A DNA stretch of 64,000 bases from Agaribacterium sp. ZY112 (GTDB lineage Bacteria; Pseudomonadota; Gammaproteobacteria; Pseudomonadales; Cellvibrionaceae), in contig NZ_CP166840.1 in assembly GCF_041346925.1 (NCBI RefSeq), positions 434,001-498,000 of the forward strand. The letters are read 5' to 3'. The notes beneath the pieces are model-generated. The model worked only from the letters and a program-made list of their open reading frames with translations. It ran no database searches and was not told where the DNA came from. Made by a program: the position numbers and the translations under genes. Positions 1 to 9,366 of the stretch are shown here, piece after piece (the stretch's first letter is position 1; every line of letters starts with the position of its first letter).

Positions 1-1
1 T

Positions 2-211
2 GTTCGGGTGGCTGGCACGTTAAAATCACCAGCTCTTGGCTTAAATAAATCTGGGGTATTACTAAGTGGTAGTGCCGCTGTCATGACCGGCGGTATGTCG
101 TTACTAGCACAAAGCATGCTAGATAGAGCTACAGCTAACAGTGATCATTGTGCCGATGCTATGGCCACACTCAGCCTTGAAGAGCAGAAAAAAATGAACG
201 TAAAAGAGTAA
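2..211 (+). CDS. AsmA-like protein, C-terminal fragment (5' end outside window)
   Basis: The reading frame is open from the first bases of the window, so this is the tail of a longer gene; only about 69 codons are visible. The visible part has the usual end of AsmA-family proteins: a Gly-Thr-Leu-x-x-Pro turn, a Gly/Ala-rich stretch, then a Leu-Leu-Ala-Gln-x-x-x-Asp-Arg segment followed by a Cys about 10 residues later. AsmA-type proteins are large inner-membrane-anchored periplasmic proteins linked to outer-membrane lipid homeostasis. The family is inferred from this short tail alone; a partial unrelated protein cannot be excluded. Confidence 0.6.
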   Translation, partial: VRVAGTLKSPALGLNKSGVLLSGSAAVMTGGMSLLAQSMLDRATANSDHCADAMATLSLEEQKKMNVKE

Positions 212-308
212 GCTGTTTCACAGCAGAACAAGCGGTATAAACATGGGTGCTTAATTTTCTTAAGGCTCCAGTGTTATAGTGCTCACACTCACTTAACCAT
301 GTCCCTCA

Positions 309-935
309 ATGCCAATGGATTTGCATTACCTGATCTCTGTCTTTTTTGGTTTTTTTGCCATTATGAATCCGATAGCCAACACTGCGGTGTTTATCGGTTT
401 AGTCGGTGCTATGCCCGCAAAAAAGCAAAAGCAAACGGCACTCAAAGCCCTACTACTCACCTTTGGTATCATTCTCTGCTTTTCTTTATTGGGAAAAGCC
501 ATTTTCCACCTATTTGGTATTAGCCTACTGGCTATGCGTCTGACAGGCGGCATTCTGATTTTTATTGTTGGCTATCAGATGCTGCACGGTGAAAGTTCCA
601 AACTACACACACATAACAGTGGTGATGAAGAAGGTGACTTAAGCATTACCCCACTAGCGGTTCCGATCTTAGCGGGGCCAGGCACAATTGCGACGGCCAT
701 GAATTTTAGCGCCGACGGCGGCTGGACTAACATTCTGATCTGCATCGCAGGCTTTGCCCTACTCTGCCTAATTACCTATATCGCCTTTATTAATGGCCAG
801 CGTATTATTCGCTTGCTAGGACAAAGTGGGCTAACCGTGGTCACTCGCTTGATGGGCCTAATACTTGCAGTTATTGGCATGCAAATGCTAATCGAGGCAA
901 GCATCGAACTTTCTAAGCTTTGGTTACCAGCCTAA
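309..935 (+). CDS. MarC/UPF0056 family integral membrane protein
   Basis: A 208-residue, very hydrophobic protein with about six membrane segments. The N-terminal region carries the family's FFAIMNPIANTAVF signature, and a second half-repeat contains the AVPILAGPGTIATAM motif. This two-half layout and the length match the MarC/YchE/YhgN family of inner-membrane proteins, whose substrate is unknown; the old link to multiple antibiotic resistance was not upheld. It stands alone, in the same direction as its neighbours, with 97 bp upstream. ATG 309 is chosen because the membrane segment starts directly after it. Confidence 0.85.
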   Translation: MPMDLHYLISVFFGFFAIMNPIANTAVFIGLVGAMPAKKQKQTALKALLLTFGIILCFSLLGKAIFHLFGISLLAMRLTGGILIFIVGYQMLHGESSKLHTHNSGDEEGDLSITPLAVPILAGPGTIATAMNFSADGGWTNILICIAGFALLCLITYIAFINGQRIIRLLGQSGLTVVTRLMGLILAVIGMQMLIEASIELSKLWLPA

Positions 936-1028
936 ACCAAAGCAACATAGAAAAAGAACAATAATAAAAACGCAAAGCTAGGCACATTTACAACCTATTT
1001 ATTAACAACCTAATTTTTGGGGTAGAAC

Positions 1029-1541
1029 ATGAAAAAGATAAGCTCAATTTTAGTCGCAAGCGGCTTAGCCCTTGCCGCAGCTAACGCCTCAGCAGGCAAA
1101 GATACCGGCCTTTACGCAGGTGCATCACTTGCATCTTCTTCTTATGAAGTTGCCAAAGAAGGCGGCGATATCAAAGACAGTGATACAAGCTACAAACTCT
1201 TTGGTGGCTATAACTTTGGCATCATCCCTTTAATTGATGTCGCAGCTGAAGTCAGTTACATCGATTTTGGTAGCGTCAAAGTTGTCAACGACGACTTAAA
1301 CTCTACAGGACTTGTTGCCTCAGGCTTAGCTGCTTTTAACATGGGTCCATTGGGTATCTTTGGTAAATATGGTGTGGCTAAATTTGATGGTGATGTCAGT
1401 GATGAAACCAACGGCGCTTACGGTATAGGTGCTCGTATTCAGCTTGGCTCTCTTGCTGTTCGTGCTGAGTATGAAGTCTTTGATATGAACGACGCTGTTG
1501 ATGTCGACTACGCCTCTATTGGCGCATCTTGGACGTTCTAA
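1029..1541 (+). CDS. Small outer-membrane beta-barrel protein
   Basis: 170 residues starting with a clear Sec signal peptide (basic MKK, hydrophobic core, Ala-Asn-Ala-Ser-Ala cleavage region near residue 22). The mature part alternates polar and hydrophobic residues, is rich in Gly and aromatics, and ends with a terminal Phe (SIGASWTF), the classical C-terminal signal for outer-membrane barrel insertion. The size suggests an eight-stranded barrel of the OmpA-like/OmpW-like superfamily. A GGGGTAGAAC stretch lies just upstream of the ATG. It appears monocistronic, since a strong terminator follows 13 bp after the stop. Specific function is unknown. Confidence 0.75.
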   Translation: MKKISSILVASGLALAAANASAGKDTGLYAGASLASSSYEVAKEGGDIKDSDTSYKLFGGYNFGIIPLIDVAAEVSYIDFGSVKVVNDDLNSTGLVASGLAAFNMGPLGIFGKYGVAKFDGDVSDETNGAYGIGARIQLGSLAVRAEYEVFDMNDAVDVDYASIGASWTF

Positions 1542-1553
1542 ATAAGAATATCT

Positions 1554-1579
1554 AAACCCGCTACTCAGCGGGTTTTTTT
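1554..1579 (+). terminator. Rho-independent terminator of the small barrel gene
   Basis: Perfect 9-bp stem AAACCCGCT / AGCGGGTTT with a 4-nt loop, followed by a run of T. It sits 13 bp after the stop of the barrel gene. Confidence 0.9.
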
Positions 1580-1702
1580 AAAACAATGGAAATAACCACA
1601 ATAAAAAAAGGGTTAAATATGAGTCTAATGTACACACTAAAGAGCACTTAATACACAGATCTCACTGCATTGAACTAGGCTTAATAGCAGCTACAAATTC
1701 TT

Positions 1703-1751
1703 TTGACTCAAATCAAAAACACTATGCAGAGCTACACGTCTAATGTGCGCT
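1703..1751 (+). promoter_or_regulatory. FNR/Anr-type box and promoter of the nap operon
   Basis: TTGACTCAAATCAA at 1703-1716 matches the FNR consensus TTGAT-N4-ATCAA at nine of ten fixed positions. A TCTAAT hexamer (five of six to TATAAT) lies at 1739-1744. If transcription starts near 1751, the box is centred at about -41.5, the textbook class II activator position. This predicts oxygen-responsive activation of napEDABC. The rest of 1580-1842 holds no gene that I can support. Confidence 0.7.
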
Positions 1752-1842
1752 AACACAGTCTCTTAACAGGAAGTTACTAGACTGAATGCCAAGCAGCCTC
1801 TCCGGCGCAATAAAAAATACTTCTAATAAGAGCAGGGCTCCT

Positions 1843-2001
1843 ATGGAAAACGAAACAAACGAAGAAACTCGTGGGCAGGAACTGCGTTCCTTTCTATTAA
1901 TTACTGTTGTCTTATTCCCAGCACTAAGCGTGGCCTTAGTAGGCGCCTTAGGTTTTGGCCTGTGGATGAGCCAAATCATTTTTGGCCCACCGGGAGTGTA
2001 A
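1843..2001 (+). CDS. napE: Periplasmic nitrate reductase subunit NapE
   Basis: A 52-residue single-span membrane protein with a charged N-terminus (Glu/Arg-rich), one hydrophobic helix of about 25 residues, and the family's conserved ending Ile-Ile-Phe-Gly-Pro-Pro-Gly. It is the first gene of the nap operon, and its stop is 2 bp from the napD start. An in-frame ATG at 1786 would add 19 residues, but ATG 1843 gives the usual NapE length and N-terminus, so I prefer it; neither start has a strong Shine-Dalgarno sequence. The role of NapE is not well defined. Confidence 0.85.
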   Translation: MENETNEETRGQELRSFLLITVVLFPALSVALVGALGFGLWMSQIIFGPPGV

Positions 2002-2003
2002 AC

Positions 2004-2273
2004 ATGGGGGAGACTCATATCAGCAGTGTCATTGTCTACTTTCAGCCTGAATCAGCGGCAGCAGTACAACAATACATTGAGAGCTTCGACAATGCGGAAT
2101 TTCACCGCGATGACAGTCACGAAGGTAAGGCCATAGCCGTGTTTGAATGCCCAAGCCTTCACCACACCAAAGTAGTAATAGAAGAGCTTCAACAGCAGCA
2201 AGGCGTAGTTAACGTTTCGATGATCTATCACCACGCCGAAGATAACGACGCCCTTGAGGAGAAAATTGCGTGA
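2004..2273 (+). CDS. napD: NapD chaperone for NapA maturation
   Basis: An 89-residue cytoplasmic protein of the NapD family, which binds the twin-arginine signal of NapA and holds back export until the molybdenum cofactor is inserted. The opening His-Ile-Ser-Ser-Val-Ile-Val and the later Val-Ser-Met-Ile-Tyr-His-His segment fit the family's ferredoxin-like fold. ATG 2004 is chosen because GGGAG at 1992-1996 is correctly spaced; an in-frame ATG at 1962 inside napE would add 14 unlike residues. The stop overlaps the napA GTG start by 4 bp, indicating translational coupling. Confidence 0.9.
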   Translation: MGETHISSVIVYFQPESAAAVQQYIESFDNAEFHRDDSHEGKAIAVFECPSLHHTKVVIEELQQQQGVVNVSMIYHHAEDNDALEEKIA

Positions 2274-4765
2274 AAATAAGCAGACGTACTCTAATTAAAA
2301 ATCAGGCTTTAGCCACGGCTGCTGCAACAGCCGGCATGGCCGTGCCAACTACGGCAGCCAACCTAATCGCAACCTCAGCTGATAGCCAGCTAACGTGGTC
2401 AAAAGCGCCTTGTCGTTTTTGTGGCACAGGCTGTAGCGTTAATGTAGCCACCAAAGAAGGCCAAGTGGTCGCTACTCACGGTGATATTAAATCACCTGTT
2501 AATCGCGGTTTAAACTGCGTTAAAGGCTACTTCCTCTCTAAGATCATGTACGGGGAAGATCGCCTTACCTCACCTCTTTTACGTATGAAAGACGGAAAAT
2601 ACGATAAAAACGGTGATTTTACCCCGGTAAGCTGGGATCAAGCTTTTGATGTTATGGCTGACAAATACAAAGCCACACTAAAAGCTAAAGGCCCAGAAGG
2701 CTTAGGTATGTTTGGCTCGGGTCAGTGGACCGTATGGGAAGGTTACGCTGCCGTTAAATTGATGAAAGCCGGTTTCCTTAGTAATAACATCGACCCCAAC
2801 GCTCGCCACTGTATGGCTTCTGCGGTGGGCGGTTTTATGCGCACCTTTGGTATCGATGAGCCTATGGGCTGCTATGACGATTTCGAACACGCCGACGCCT
2901 TTGTGCTCTGGGGTTCGAACATGGCTGAGATGCACCCTATTCTGTGGACTCGCATTACCGATCGCCGCTTAAGTGCTCCTCACGTTAAAGTCAACGTGCT
3001 ATCAACTTATCATCACAGAAGTTGCGACCTAGCTGATGATACCCTGATCTTTGAGCCTCAGTCCGACTTGGCCATTGCCAACTACATTGCCAACTACATT
3101 ATTCAGAACGACGCCGTAAACTGGGACTTTGTTAAGAAACACACCAAGTTTGTTAAAGGTAATGACGATATCGGTTACGGCTTGCGCCCAGAAGACCCTC
3201 GCCAAAAATCAGCTAAAAACGCCAGTAAAGCTGGTGGCGGCAAACCCATTGATTTTGATGAATTCGCTAAATTTGTTGCTGAATACGATGTTAAAAAAGC
3301 CAGCGAGATTTCTGGTGTTAGCGAAGACACACTGATTAAACTTGCAAAGCAATACGCCGATCCTAAGATCAAGGTGATGAGCTTGTGGACCATGGGTGTG
3401 AACCAACACACTCGTGGCGTATGGATGAATAACCTTCTGTACAACATCCACTTATTGACCGGAAAAATTTCTCAGCCAGGTAATAGCCCATTCAGCTTAA
3501 CTGGCCAGCCTTCAGCTTGTGGTACAGCACGTGAGGTAGGTACCTTTGCTCACCGCCTACCTGCGGACATGGTTGTTAAGAACCCTAAGCACCGCGCTTA
3601 TTCAGAAAAAATTTGGAAACTACCTAAAAATTCACTCAATGGCAAAGTCGGAGCTCACGCCGTTAAGCAGAATCGAGATTTAAAAGACGGCAAAATTAAC
3701 GCTTATTGGGTGCAATGTAATAACAACATGCAAGCCGGCCCCAATATGAATGTTGAAGCCCTACCGGGCTACCGCAATCCTGAAAACTTTATCGTGGTAT
3801 CGGACGCCTACCCAACGGTCACTGCTCAAGCTGCTGACCTTATTTTACCAACAGCTATGTGGGTAGAAAAAGAAGGGGCTTACGGCAACGCCGAGCGCCG
3901 CACTCAGTTCTGGAAACAACTTGTTACAGCCCCAGGTGAAGCCAAATCTGACCTATGGCAAGTGATGGAGTTTTCTAAGCGCTTCACCACCGATGAAGTA
4001 TGGCCTGCTGAATTACTCAATAAGAATCCTGAGTTCAAAGGTAAAACCTTATTTGAACTGCTATTTGCTAACGGCCAAGTTAACCGCTACAGCAACAACG
4101 AGCTCGATCCGAACTACGACAACGTTGAATCCAAGCACTTTGGTTTCTATGTGCAAAAAGGTCTATTCGAAGAGTACGCCACCTTCGGCCGTGGCAAAGC
4201 GCACGACCTTGCACCGTTCGAGACCTACCACAAAACACGTGGTTTGCGCTGGCCAGTTGTTAACGGCCAAGAAACTAAGTGGCGCTTCCGTGAAGGCAGT
4301 GACCCTTATGTCGAAAAAGGCACAGGCTTCCAGTTCTACGGCAAACCAGACGGCAAAGCCGTTATTTTTGCCCTTCCTTATGAACCACCTGCAGAAAGCC
4401 CTGATGCGGACTACCCATTCTGGCTAAGCACCGGCCGTGTTCTTGAGCATTGGCACAGCGGCTCTATGACCCAGCGTGTACCTGAGCTCTACAAAGCCTT
4501 CCCAGATGCCGTATGTTTTATGCATCCAGAAGACGCCAAGAAAAAAGGTCTGCGCCGTGGCGATAAAGTTAAGATTGAATCTCGCCGAGGCCATATTGTT
4601 AGCCGCGTAGAAACCAAAGGCCGCAACCGACCTCCTGTAGGGCTTGTGTTTGTACCTTGGTTTGATTCTCGCCAGCTCATTAACAAGCTGATTCTTGATG
4701 CGACCGATCCGCTTTCTAAGCAGACCGACTTCAAGAAAACCGCTGTGAAAATCACCAAGGTTTAA
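2270..4765 (+). CDS. napA: Periplasmic nitrate reductase catalytic subunit NapA
   Basis: An 831-residue molybdoprotein that reduces nitrate to nitrite in the periplasm. The N-terminus carries a twin-arginine signal (SRRTLIK, residues 4-10). Cys48, Cys51, Cys55 and Cys83 form the [4Fe-4S] motif. The molybdenum-ligand Cys lies in RHCMASA at about residue 181, a Cys as in Nap and assimilatory enzymes rather than the Asp of NarG. The molybdopterin-dinucleotide-binding C-terminal domain begins near the PFWLSTGR motif at about residue 712. Length is normal. The start is GTG with GAGGAG at 2256-2261. Electrons should arrive from NapC through NapB. Confidence 0.97.
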   Translation: MKISRRTLIKNQALATAAATAGMAVPTTAANLIATSADSQLTWSKAPCRFCGTGCSVNVATKEGQVVATHGDIKSPVNRGLNCVKGYFLSKIMYGEDRLTSPLLRMKDGKYDKNGDFTPVSWDQAFDVMADKYKATLKAKGPEGLGMFGSGQWTVWEGYAAVKLMKAGFLSNNIDPNARHCMASAVGGFMRTFGIDEPMGCYDDFEHADAFVLWGSNMAEMHPILWTRITDRRLSAPHVKVNVLSTYHHRSCDLADDTLIFEPQSDLAIANYIANYIIQNDAVNWDFVKKHTKFVKGNDDIGYGLRPEDPRQKSAKNASKAGGGKPIDFDEFAKFVAEYDVKKASEISGVSEDTLIKLAKQYADPKIKVMSLWTMGVNQHTRGVWMNNLLYNIHLLTGKISQPGNSPFSLTGQPSACGTAREVGTFAHRLPADMVVKNPKHRAYSEKIWKLPKNSLNGKVGAHAVKQNRDLKDGKINAYWVQCNNNMQAGPNMNVEALPGYRNPENFIVVSDAYPTVTAQAADLILPTAMWVEKEGAYGNAERRTQFWKQLVTAPGEAKSDLWQVMEFSKRFTTDEVWPAELLNKNPEFKGKTLFELLFANGQVNRYSNNELDPNYDNVESKHFGFYVQKGLFEEYATFGRGKAHDLAPFETYHKTRGLRWPVVNGQETKWRFREGSDPYVEKGTGFQFYGKPDGKAVIFALPYEPPAESPDADYPFWLSTGRVLEHWHSGSMTQRVPELYKAFPDAVCFMHPEDAKKKGLRRGDKVKIESRRGHIVSRVETKGRNRPPVGLVFVPWFDSRQLINKLILDATDPLSKQTDFKKTAVKITKV

Positions 4766-4775
4766 GGAGAGAACA

Positions 4776-5222
4776 ATGAAAAAACTAAGCTTCCTGGTCG
4801 CCTTGGCTACTGTGCTTTTTGCTAGCAGCCTTATGGCCAACGAAATCGCCACTTTGCGTCAGGGTGTGCCGCTGGATGTTGTTAACGACAACCCTGCACC
4901 ACTCACTAATGATGCAAACACCGATAAAAAAGAAGTGCGCGCCTACCCTATGCAGCCGCCTTTGATTCCTCACAAGATCACCAACTATCAGGTCGATCTT
5001 AAAGCGAACAAATGCTTAAGCTGTCACGCACGCGATCAAGTTGGTGACTCTCAAGCCACCATGATCAGCGTGACTCACTTTATGGACCGCGATGGTAACT
5101 TCCTTGCCGATGTTAGCCCACGTCGCTATTTCTGTACTCAATGTCATGTACCTCAGGCAGAGGGTAAAAAAGACCTGCTTGTAAATGAGTACGAAGATAT
5201 TAAGACCGTCCTTAAAAAATAG
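4776..5222 (+). CDS. napB: Periplasmic nitrate reductase dihaem cytochrome NapB
   Basis: 148 residues with a Sec signal peptide ending near residue 21 and two CXXCH c-haem motifs (residues 80-84 and 120-124). His66 and His101 are plausible distal ligands. NapB passes electrons from NapC to NapA in the periplasm. The gene starts 10 bp after napA, with AAGGAGAG upstream of its ATG. The length and the short C-terminal tail after the second haem are normal for the family. Confidence 0.95.
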   Translation: MKKLSFLVALATVLFASSLMANEIATLRQGVPLDVVNDNPAPLTNDANTDKKEVRAYPMQPPLIPHKITNYQVDLKANKCLSCHARDQVGDSQATMISVTHFMDRDGNFLADVSPRRYFCTQCHVPQAEGKKDLLVNEYEDIKTVLKK

Positions 5223-5234
5223 TGAGCGTGCACT

Positions 5235-5825
5235 GTGATTAAATTAATAAAGAAATATTGGCGGGTTATTAACCGACCCTCCGTGCATTTCAGCTTAGGT
5301 TTTTTAAGCCTAGGTGGATTTATTGCGGGCATTATTTTCTGGGGTGGTTTTAACACCGCCCTCGAACTGACTAATACTGAGGAGTTTTGTATTAGCTGTC
5401 ATGAAATGGAAAATAATGTCTACCAAGAACTGCAATACACTGTGCATTTTAGTAATGGTTCAGGGGTGAGGGCCACCTGCCCTGACTGCCATGTACCGCA
5501 CGAATGGACACATAAAATTGCACGTAAAATGCAGGCATCTAAAGAAGTTTGGGGCAAGATTTTTGGCACCATCAACACCCGTGAAAAGTTTGAAGCCCAC
5601 CGCTTAGAGCTTGCTCAACACGAATGGGCTCGCCTTAAAGCTAACGATTCACTGGAATGCCGCAACTGTCACGACTTTGAGTATATGGACTTCACCCAGC
5701 AGAGTGCTCGCGCGGCAGTACAGCACAGCACCGCTCTTGCTGACGGTGAAAAAACCTGTATCGATTGCCATAAAGGTATTGCTCACCAACTACCTGACAT
5801 GGCTGGTGTAGAAGGCTGGCAATAA
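5235..5825 (+). CDS. napC: Membrane tetrahaem quinol dehydrogenase NapC
   Basis: 196 residues of the NapC/NirT family. One N-terminal membrane helix (about residues 18-40) anchors a periplasmic domain with four CXXCH motifs at 52-56, 82-86, 142-146 and 175-179. It oxidises membrane quinol and delivers electrons to NapB and NapA. The start is GTG. It is the last nap gene: no napF, napG, napH or napK is present, and a strong terminator follows 17 bp after the stop. Confidence 0.96.
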   Translation: MIKLIKKYWRVINRPSVHFSLGFLSLGGFIAGIIFWGGFNTALELTNTEEFCISCHEMENNVYQELQYTVHFSNGSGVRATCPDCHVPHEWTHKIARKMQASKEVWGKIFGTINTREKFEAHRLELAQHEWARLKANDSLECRNCHDFEYMDFTQQSARAAVQHSTALADGEKTCIDCHKGIAHQLPDMAGVEGWQ

Positions 5826-5842
5826 GCTTTTTACGCACTTTT

Positions 5843-5869
5843 AAGCCGAGCCTAGTGCTCGGCTTTTTT
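5843..5869 (+). terminator. Rho-independent terminator of napEDABC
   Basis: A 9-bp stem AAGCCGAGC / GCTCGGCTT with a 5-nt loop and a T run. The same stem arms recur at 58505-58533 after the GH117 gene. Confidence 0.93.
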
Positions 5870-5958
5870 ATGCCAGATATTTCAAGCCAATCAATTCTAT
5901 TGAGCTATGCTCCTAGCTCGTTTACCCTTGGTCTATCATTAACGCTAAGGACCGCTCA

Positions 5959-7200
5959 GTGAAAAACCCTTCTATTCGCTTTATTACTAGCTTAACAATC
6001 CCCCTGCTCTTAAGCGCTTGTTCCTTACTCGAAATAAACAAGCAGGCAGAACTAATTGATGGCGCTGGACGAATTCACGGTCAAGTAGAAAATAAACAAA
6101 GCGACCAAGGCCCCATCTATGCCATATTATTCACCATGAATGAGCATGAAATAGTTGAGCGTCAAACCCAGCTACTTGACGAGGGTGGAAGCTTTCATAT
6201 GGACATGCTGCCAGGTGAGTATCATCTCGGTGCTTTTGTCGACACTAATAACGATGGAGAATACCAACAAGGGGAGCCAGGGACTTACATCGGAATTGAT
6301 GAAAACAAGGTAAGCACAATAACCGTCCAAAAAAATGCTCAACTGACCGCCCCTACTTTAATAATTCGCGGCCCAATCAAGCCAATTAAAACAGAGCAAA
6401 GAAAAATAGCTGAAGAGCGTTCATACGACAATATAGGTCGTAAAACCGGACTAGATAACCCAATATTCTCTAGAGACTATGCAGAAATGGGCCTGTGGCG
6501 ACCGACCGACTTTGCAGCCAAAGGCGCCGTTGGCCTCTACACTTTTTCGGACTACAGTGAAAATAAAACCCCAATAGTGTTTGTACACGGCATTAATGGC
6601 ACCCCCCTAGACTGGAAACCAACAATAGAAAAACTAGATACTGAGAACTACCAAGCTTGGGCGCTTTATTACCCAAGCGGAATGCCACTAGATATCGTAA
6701 GCGACTATTTATATAACGCTTTAAATATCATGCAGGAACGCCACAACTACAAACAGCTTTACATATTTGCCCACAGTATGGGCGGCTTAGTAACTCGTTC
6801 ACTAATCAAGAAAAATAGTGCCAAGCCAGCCCCCTTACCCGTTGAGTTTGTACTCACACTTAACAGCCCCTTGCACGGAATGCCAAGCGCAGGCAAAGGT
6901 GTAAAATATTCACCTATCGTAGTACCTTCTTGGCGTGATGTAGCTGCTGGCAGTGACTTTATTGTTGACTTACACCAGTGGAGCTGGCCTAAAGACCTTA
7001 ATTACACACTGGTATTTTCATGGCAAAAGGGCCGAGGCGATGATGGCGTTGTGGCGCTTGAAAGCCAGTTAACGACAAAGTTACAACAGGAAGCACGGCA
7101 AATTCACGGGCTAAATGCAAGCCACGCGGGAGCTTTAAGTACACCGGAGTTTTTAGAACTTGTAGACAGAAAATTAATTGATCTTCAAACTAAACAATAA
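5959..7200 (+). CDS. Lipoprotein alpha/beta hydrolase (lipase/esterase-like)
   Basis: 413 residues. The signal peptide ends in a lipobox (Leu-Leu-Ser-Ala-Cys), so it is probably a lipoprotein. Residues about 40-120 form a beta-rich domain with an Asp-rich, EF-hand-like DTNNDGEYQQGE stretch. The C-terminal half is an alpha/beta hydrolase: oxyanion-type HGINGTP near residue 216, nucleophile elbow AHSMGG with Ser at about 273, and late Asp and His residues. This resembles secreted lipases/PGAP1-like esterases; the substrate is unknown. The GTG start is supported by AAGGA at 5947-5951. It is transcribed alone after the nap terminator. Confidence 0.8.
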   Translation: MKNPSIRFITSLTIPLLLSACSLLEINKQAELIDGAGRIHGQVENKQSDQGPIYAILFTMNEHEIVERQTQLLDEGGSFHMDMLPGEYHLGAFVDTNNDGEYQQGEPGTYIGIDENKVSTITVQKNAQLTAPTLIIRGPIKPIKTEQRKIAEERSYDNIGRKTGLDNPIFSRDYAEMGLWRPTDFAAKGAVGLYTFSDYSENKTPIVFVHGINGTPLDWKPTIEKLDTENYQAWALYYPSGMPLDIVSDYLYNALNIMQERHNYKQLYIFAHSMGGLVTRSLIKKNSAKPAPLPVEFVLTLNSPLHGMPSAGKGVKYSPIVVPSWRDVAAGSDFIVDLHQWSWPKDLNYTLVFSWQKGRGDDGVVALESQLTTKLQQEARQIHGLNASHAGALSTPEFLELVDRKLIDLQTKQ

Positions 7201-7221
7201 CAAGTGGGTGAGCAATAGAAA

Positions 7222-7404
7222 CTAAACCGACTCTTGCTCACCCAATTTTCGCGCTTCACTTTCAAGCATAACTGGTAGCCCATCTCTCACTGGGTAAGCC
7301 AGCTTGCTTTCTAAACAGACCAGTTCTTGCTGCTCTTCTTTCCAAATAAGATTACCTTTACAGACGGGGCAGACTAACAAATCCAATAAAACAGGGTCGA
7401 TCAT
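7222..7404 (-). CDS. Trm112/UPF0434 family small protein
   Basis: 60 residues matching the YcaR/Trm112 family: [17 protein letters not shown] at the start, a single CPVC zinc-type pair followed by one more Cys, then [13 protein letters not shown] near the end. In Enterobacteria the relative YcaR lies in the lpxK-kdsB region; eukaryotic and archaeal Trm112 activate methyltransferases. Here it is the last gene of the leftward arm of the aryl-polyene cluster, 12 bp after the ketosynthase. Whether it activates the cluster's methyltransferase or is merely adjacent is unknown. Confidence 0.88.
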   Translation of the reverse strand: MIDPVLLDLLVCPVCKGNLIWKEEQQELVCLESKLAYPVRDGLPVMLESEARKLGEQESV

Positions 7405-7416
7405 TTATAGCTCCAG

Positions 7417-8640
7417 CTACACTCGCTTGAAAATAATTGAGGTATTAATACCACCAAAGGCAAAGTTATTTGACATTAGATATTCAAATTCTAAAGTTCT
7501 TGTTGAGCCAATAATATAATCAAGGTCACCGCAAAGTTCGTCTGGAGTTTTTAGGTTTAAGGTCGGAGCAACCCAAGATTCATTCATCATCTGAATACCT
7601 GCCCATGCTTCTAGCGCACCACAAGCACCTAGAGTGTGACCAATATTACCTTTCAAGCTCGAAAAAGGAACTCGCCCAAGAACAGTCGCAGTTGCATTCG
7701 ATTCAGCAATATCACCTCTATCGGTGGCCGTGCCATGAGCATTAACATAACCAATTGCACTCGCATCAAGCTTGGCATCTTTTAATGCCAACTCCATTGC
7801 AGTCTGCATTGTATCTTTATTTGGTTGCGTGACATGGCCGCCATCACTGTTGTTTGCAAAACCAACAAGCTCAGCATAAATATGTGCTCCGCGCGCTAGA
7901 GCATGCTCGCGTTCTTCAAGTACAAGCGTACCTGCACCCTCGCCAATAACAAGCCCATCTCTATCTTTATCAAAAGGCGCAGGTGTTGTGGTGGGTGCAT
8001 CATTGCGTGTACTGGTGGCGTAGAGCGTATCAAAGACAGCGGCTTCCGTTGGACACAGTTCTTCAGCGCCACCAGCTACCATAGCCACCTGCTGACCGTA
8101 TTTAATTCGCTCATAGGCAAAACCAATGCCTTGGCTGGCAGAAGTACAGGCACTAGAGGTAGGGATTAAGATACCGCGCAAACCAAAAAACACACCAATG
8201 TTAACCGGTGTAGTGTGCCCCATCATACGAATATAGGTGGTTGCGGTGATATTGCTCATATCACCATCGATCAGCATAGAGCCGAAATCGGTGACGGCAT
8301 CGGGGCTGCCGGTAGAGGAACCATAGGCAACACCAACTTGACCACTATTTAAGATTGGATCACCCAATAAACCCGCATCTTCTAACGCTAATTCACTGGC
8401 GCGTGTCGCCATAAGTGCAACACGGCCCATGGAGCGCGTTTTTTTACGAGTGTAATGTGCCGGTATTTCAAAGTCGCGAATAGGACCTGCAAGGCGAGTA
8501 TTGAGATCAAGATACCTATCCCACTCTGGCATCGCAATAATGCCACTGCGCCCTTCTTTTAGAGCAGAACCAAAACTTTGCCAGTCATGACCAAGCGAAC
8601 TGATGCCCGCCATGCCTGTTACCACTACCCGCTTTGTCAT
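7417..8640 (-). CDS. Beta-ketoacyl-ACP synthase of the aryl-polyene cluster (FabF-like, ApeR/ApeO-type)
   Basis: 407 residues of the FabF/KAS II family. The catalytic Cys165 lies in TSSACTSASQG, and both active-site His residues are visible (NAHGTATDRGD and GNIGHTLGACG), so the Cys-His-His triad is complete. It should condense malonyl-ACP onto the growing aryl-polyenoyl chain. Its ATG directly follows the TAA of the ketoreductase gene with no spacer. The order hotdog dehydratase, ketoreductase, ketosynthase matches the end of known aryl-polyene operons, where the last ketosynthase is called ApeR; I leave the symbol open because the cluster has a second active ketosynthase. Confidence 0.9.
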   Translation of the reverse strand: MTKRVVVTGMAGISSLGHDWQSFGSALKEGRSGIIAMPEWDRYLDLNTRLAGPIRDFEIPAHYTRKKTRSMGRVALMATRASELALEDAGLLGDPILNSGQVGVAYGSSTGSPDAVTDFGSMLIDGDMSNITATTYIRMMGHTTPVNIGVFFGLRGILIPTSSACTSASQGIGFAYERIKYGQQVAMVAGGAEELCPTEAAVFDTLYATSTRNDAPTTTPAPFDKDRDGLVIGEGAGTLVLEEREHALARGAHIYAELVGFANNSDGGHVTQPNKDTMQTAMELALKDAKLDASAIGYVNAHGTATDRGDIAESNATATVLGRVPFSSLKGNIGHTLGACGALEAWAGIQMMNESWVAPTLNLKTPDELCGDLDYIIGSTRTLEFEYLMSNNFAFGGINTSIIFKRV

Positions 8641-9366
8641 TTAGAACATACCGCCGTTGACAGAAATCACCTGCCGGGTGATGTACGCTGCAGAATCAGA
8701 CATCAGGTAGCTAACCAATGAAGAGACTTCTTCAGGTTTACCTACTCGATTCATCGGAATGAGTTTCATTGCCTCGTCCATATGTACCGATTCAGTCATT
8801 TCAGTTTCAATCAGACCCGGAGCGACACAGTTTACAGTAATTTTTCTCTTTGCCAATTCAATAGCCAGAGCCTTTGTAGCTCCTATAATACCGGCCTTTG
8901 CAGCACTATAATTGACTTGACCACGATTACCCATCAAGCCAGAAACAGACGATAAAGTAATAATACGTCCAGGCGCCTTCCTGCGAACCATGGGCATCGT
9001 AACGGGATGGAGAACATTGTAAAAACCGTCTAAATTTGTACGCACAACACTATCCCAATCCTCCTCAGAAAGAGCAGGAAAAGCGCCGTCACTTGCCAAA
9101 CCAGCATTACATACAACTCCGTAATAACAGCCGTTTTCTTCAATATCCTTTTCTATTAGCTCTCGGGCAAGTGCTCGATCGCAAAGATCAAACTGCAAAA
9201 TACTAGCTTGAGAGCCCAAGCTCTCCACTTCCGATTTCACAGCCTCTGCCTCTTTAATTCTGCTGCGACAATGAAGAACAAGCTCATAGCCATCTTGAGC
9301 TAAACGCAGTGCAATCTCTTTTCCAATGCCTCTGCTGGAACCTGTTACCAATACACGTAATGACAT
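8641..9366 (-). CDS. 3-oxoacyl-ACP reductase of the aryl-polyene cluster (FabG-like, ApeQ-type)
   Basis: 241 residues of the short-chain dehydrogenase/reductase family. It has the N-terminal GSSRGIG nucleotide-binding loop, the NAG motif near residue 87, and the catalytic Ser140, Tyr153 and Lys157. It should reduce the beta-keto group after each condensation. Its ATG overlaps the stop of the upstream dehydratase gene (TAATG), so the genes are translationally coupled. It is the only ketoreductase in the cluster, so it must serve both arms or be supplemented by the housekeeping FabG. Confidence 0.9.
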   Translation of the reverse strand: MSLRVLVTGSSRGIGKEIALRLAQDGYELVLHCRSRIKEAEAVKSEVESLGSQASILQFDLCDRALARELIEKDIEENGCYYGVVCNAGLASDGAFPALSEEDWDSVVRTNLDGFYNVLHPVTMPMVRRKAPGRIITLSSVSGLMGNRGQVNYSAAKAGIIGATKALAIELAKRKITVNCVAPGLIETEMTESVHMDEAMKLIPMNRVGKPEEVSSLVSYLMSDSAAYITRQVISVNGGMF

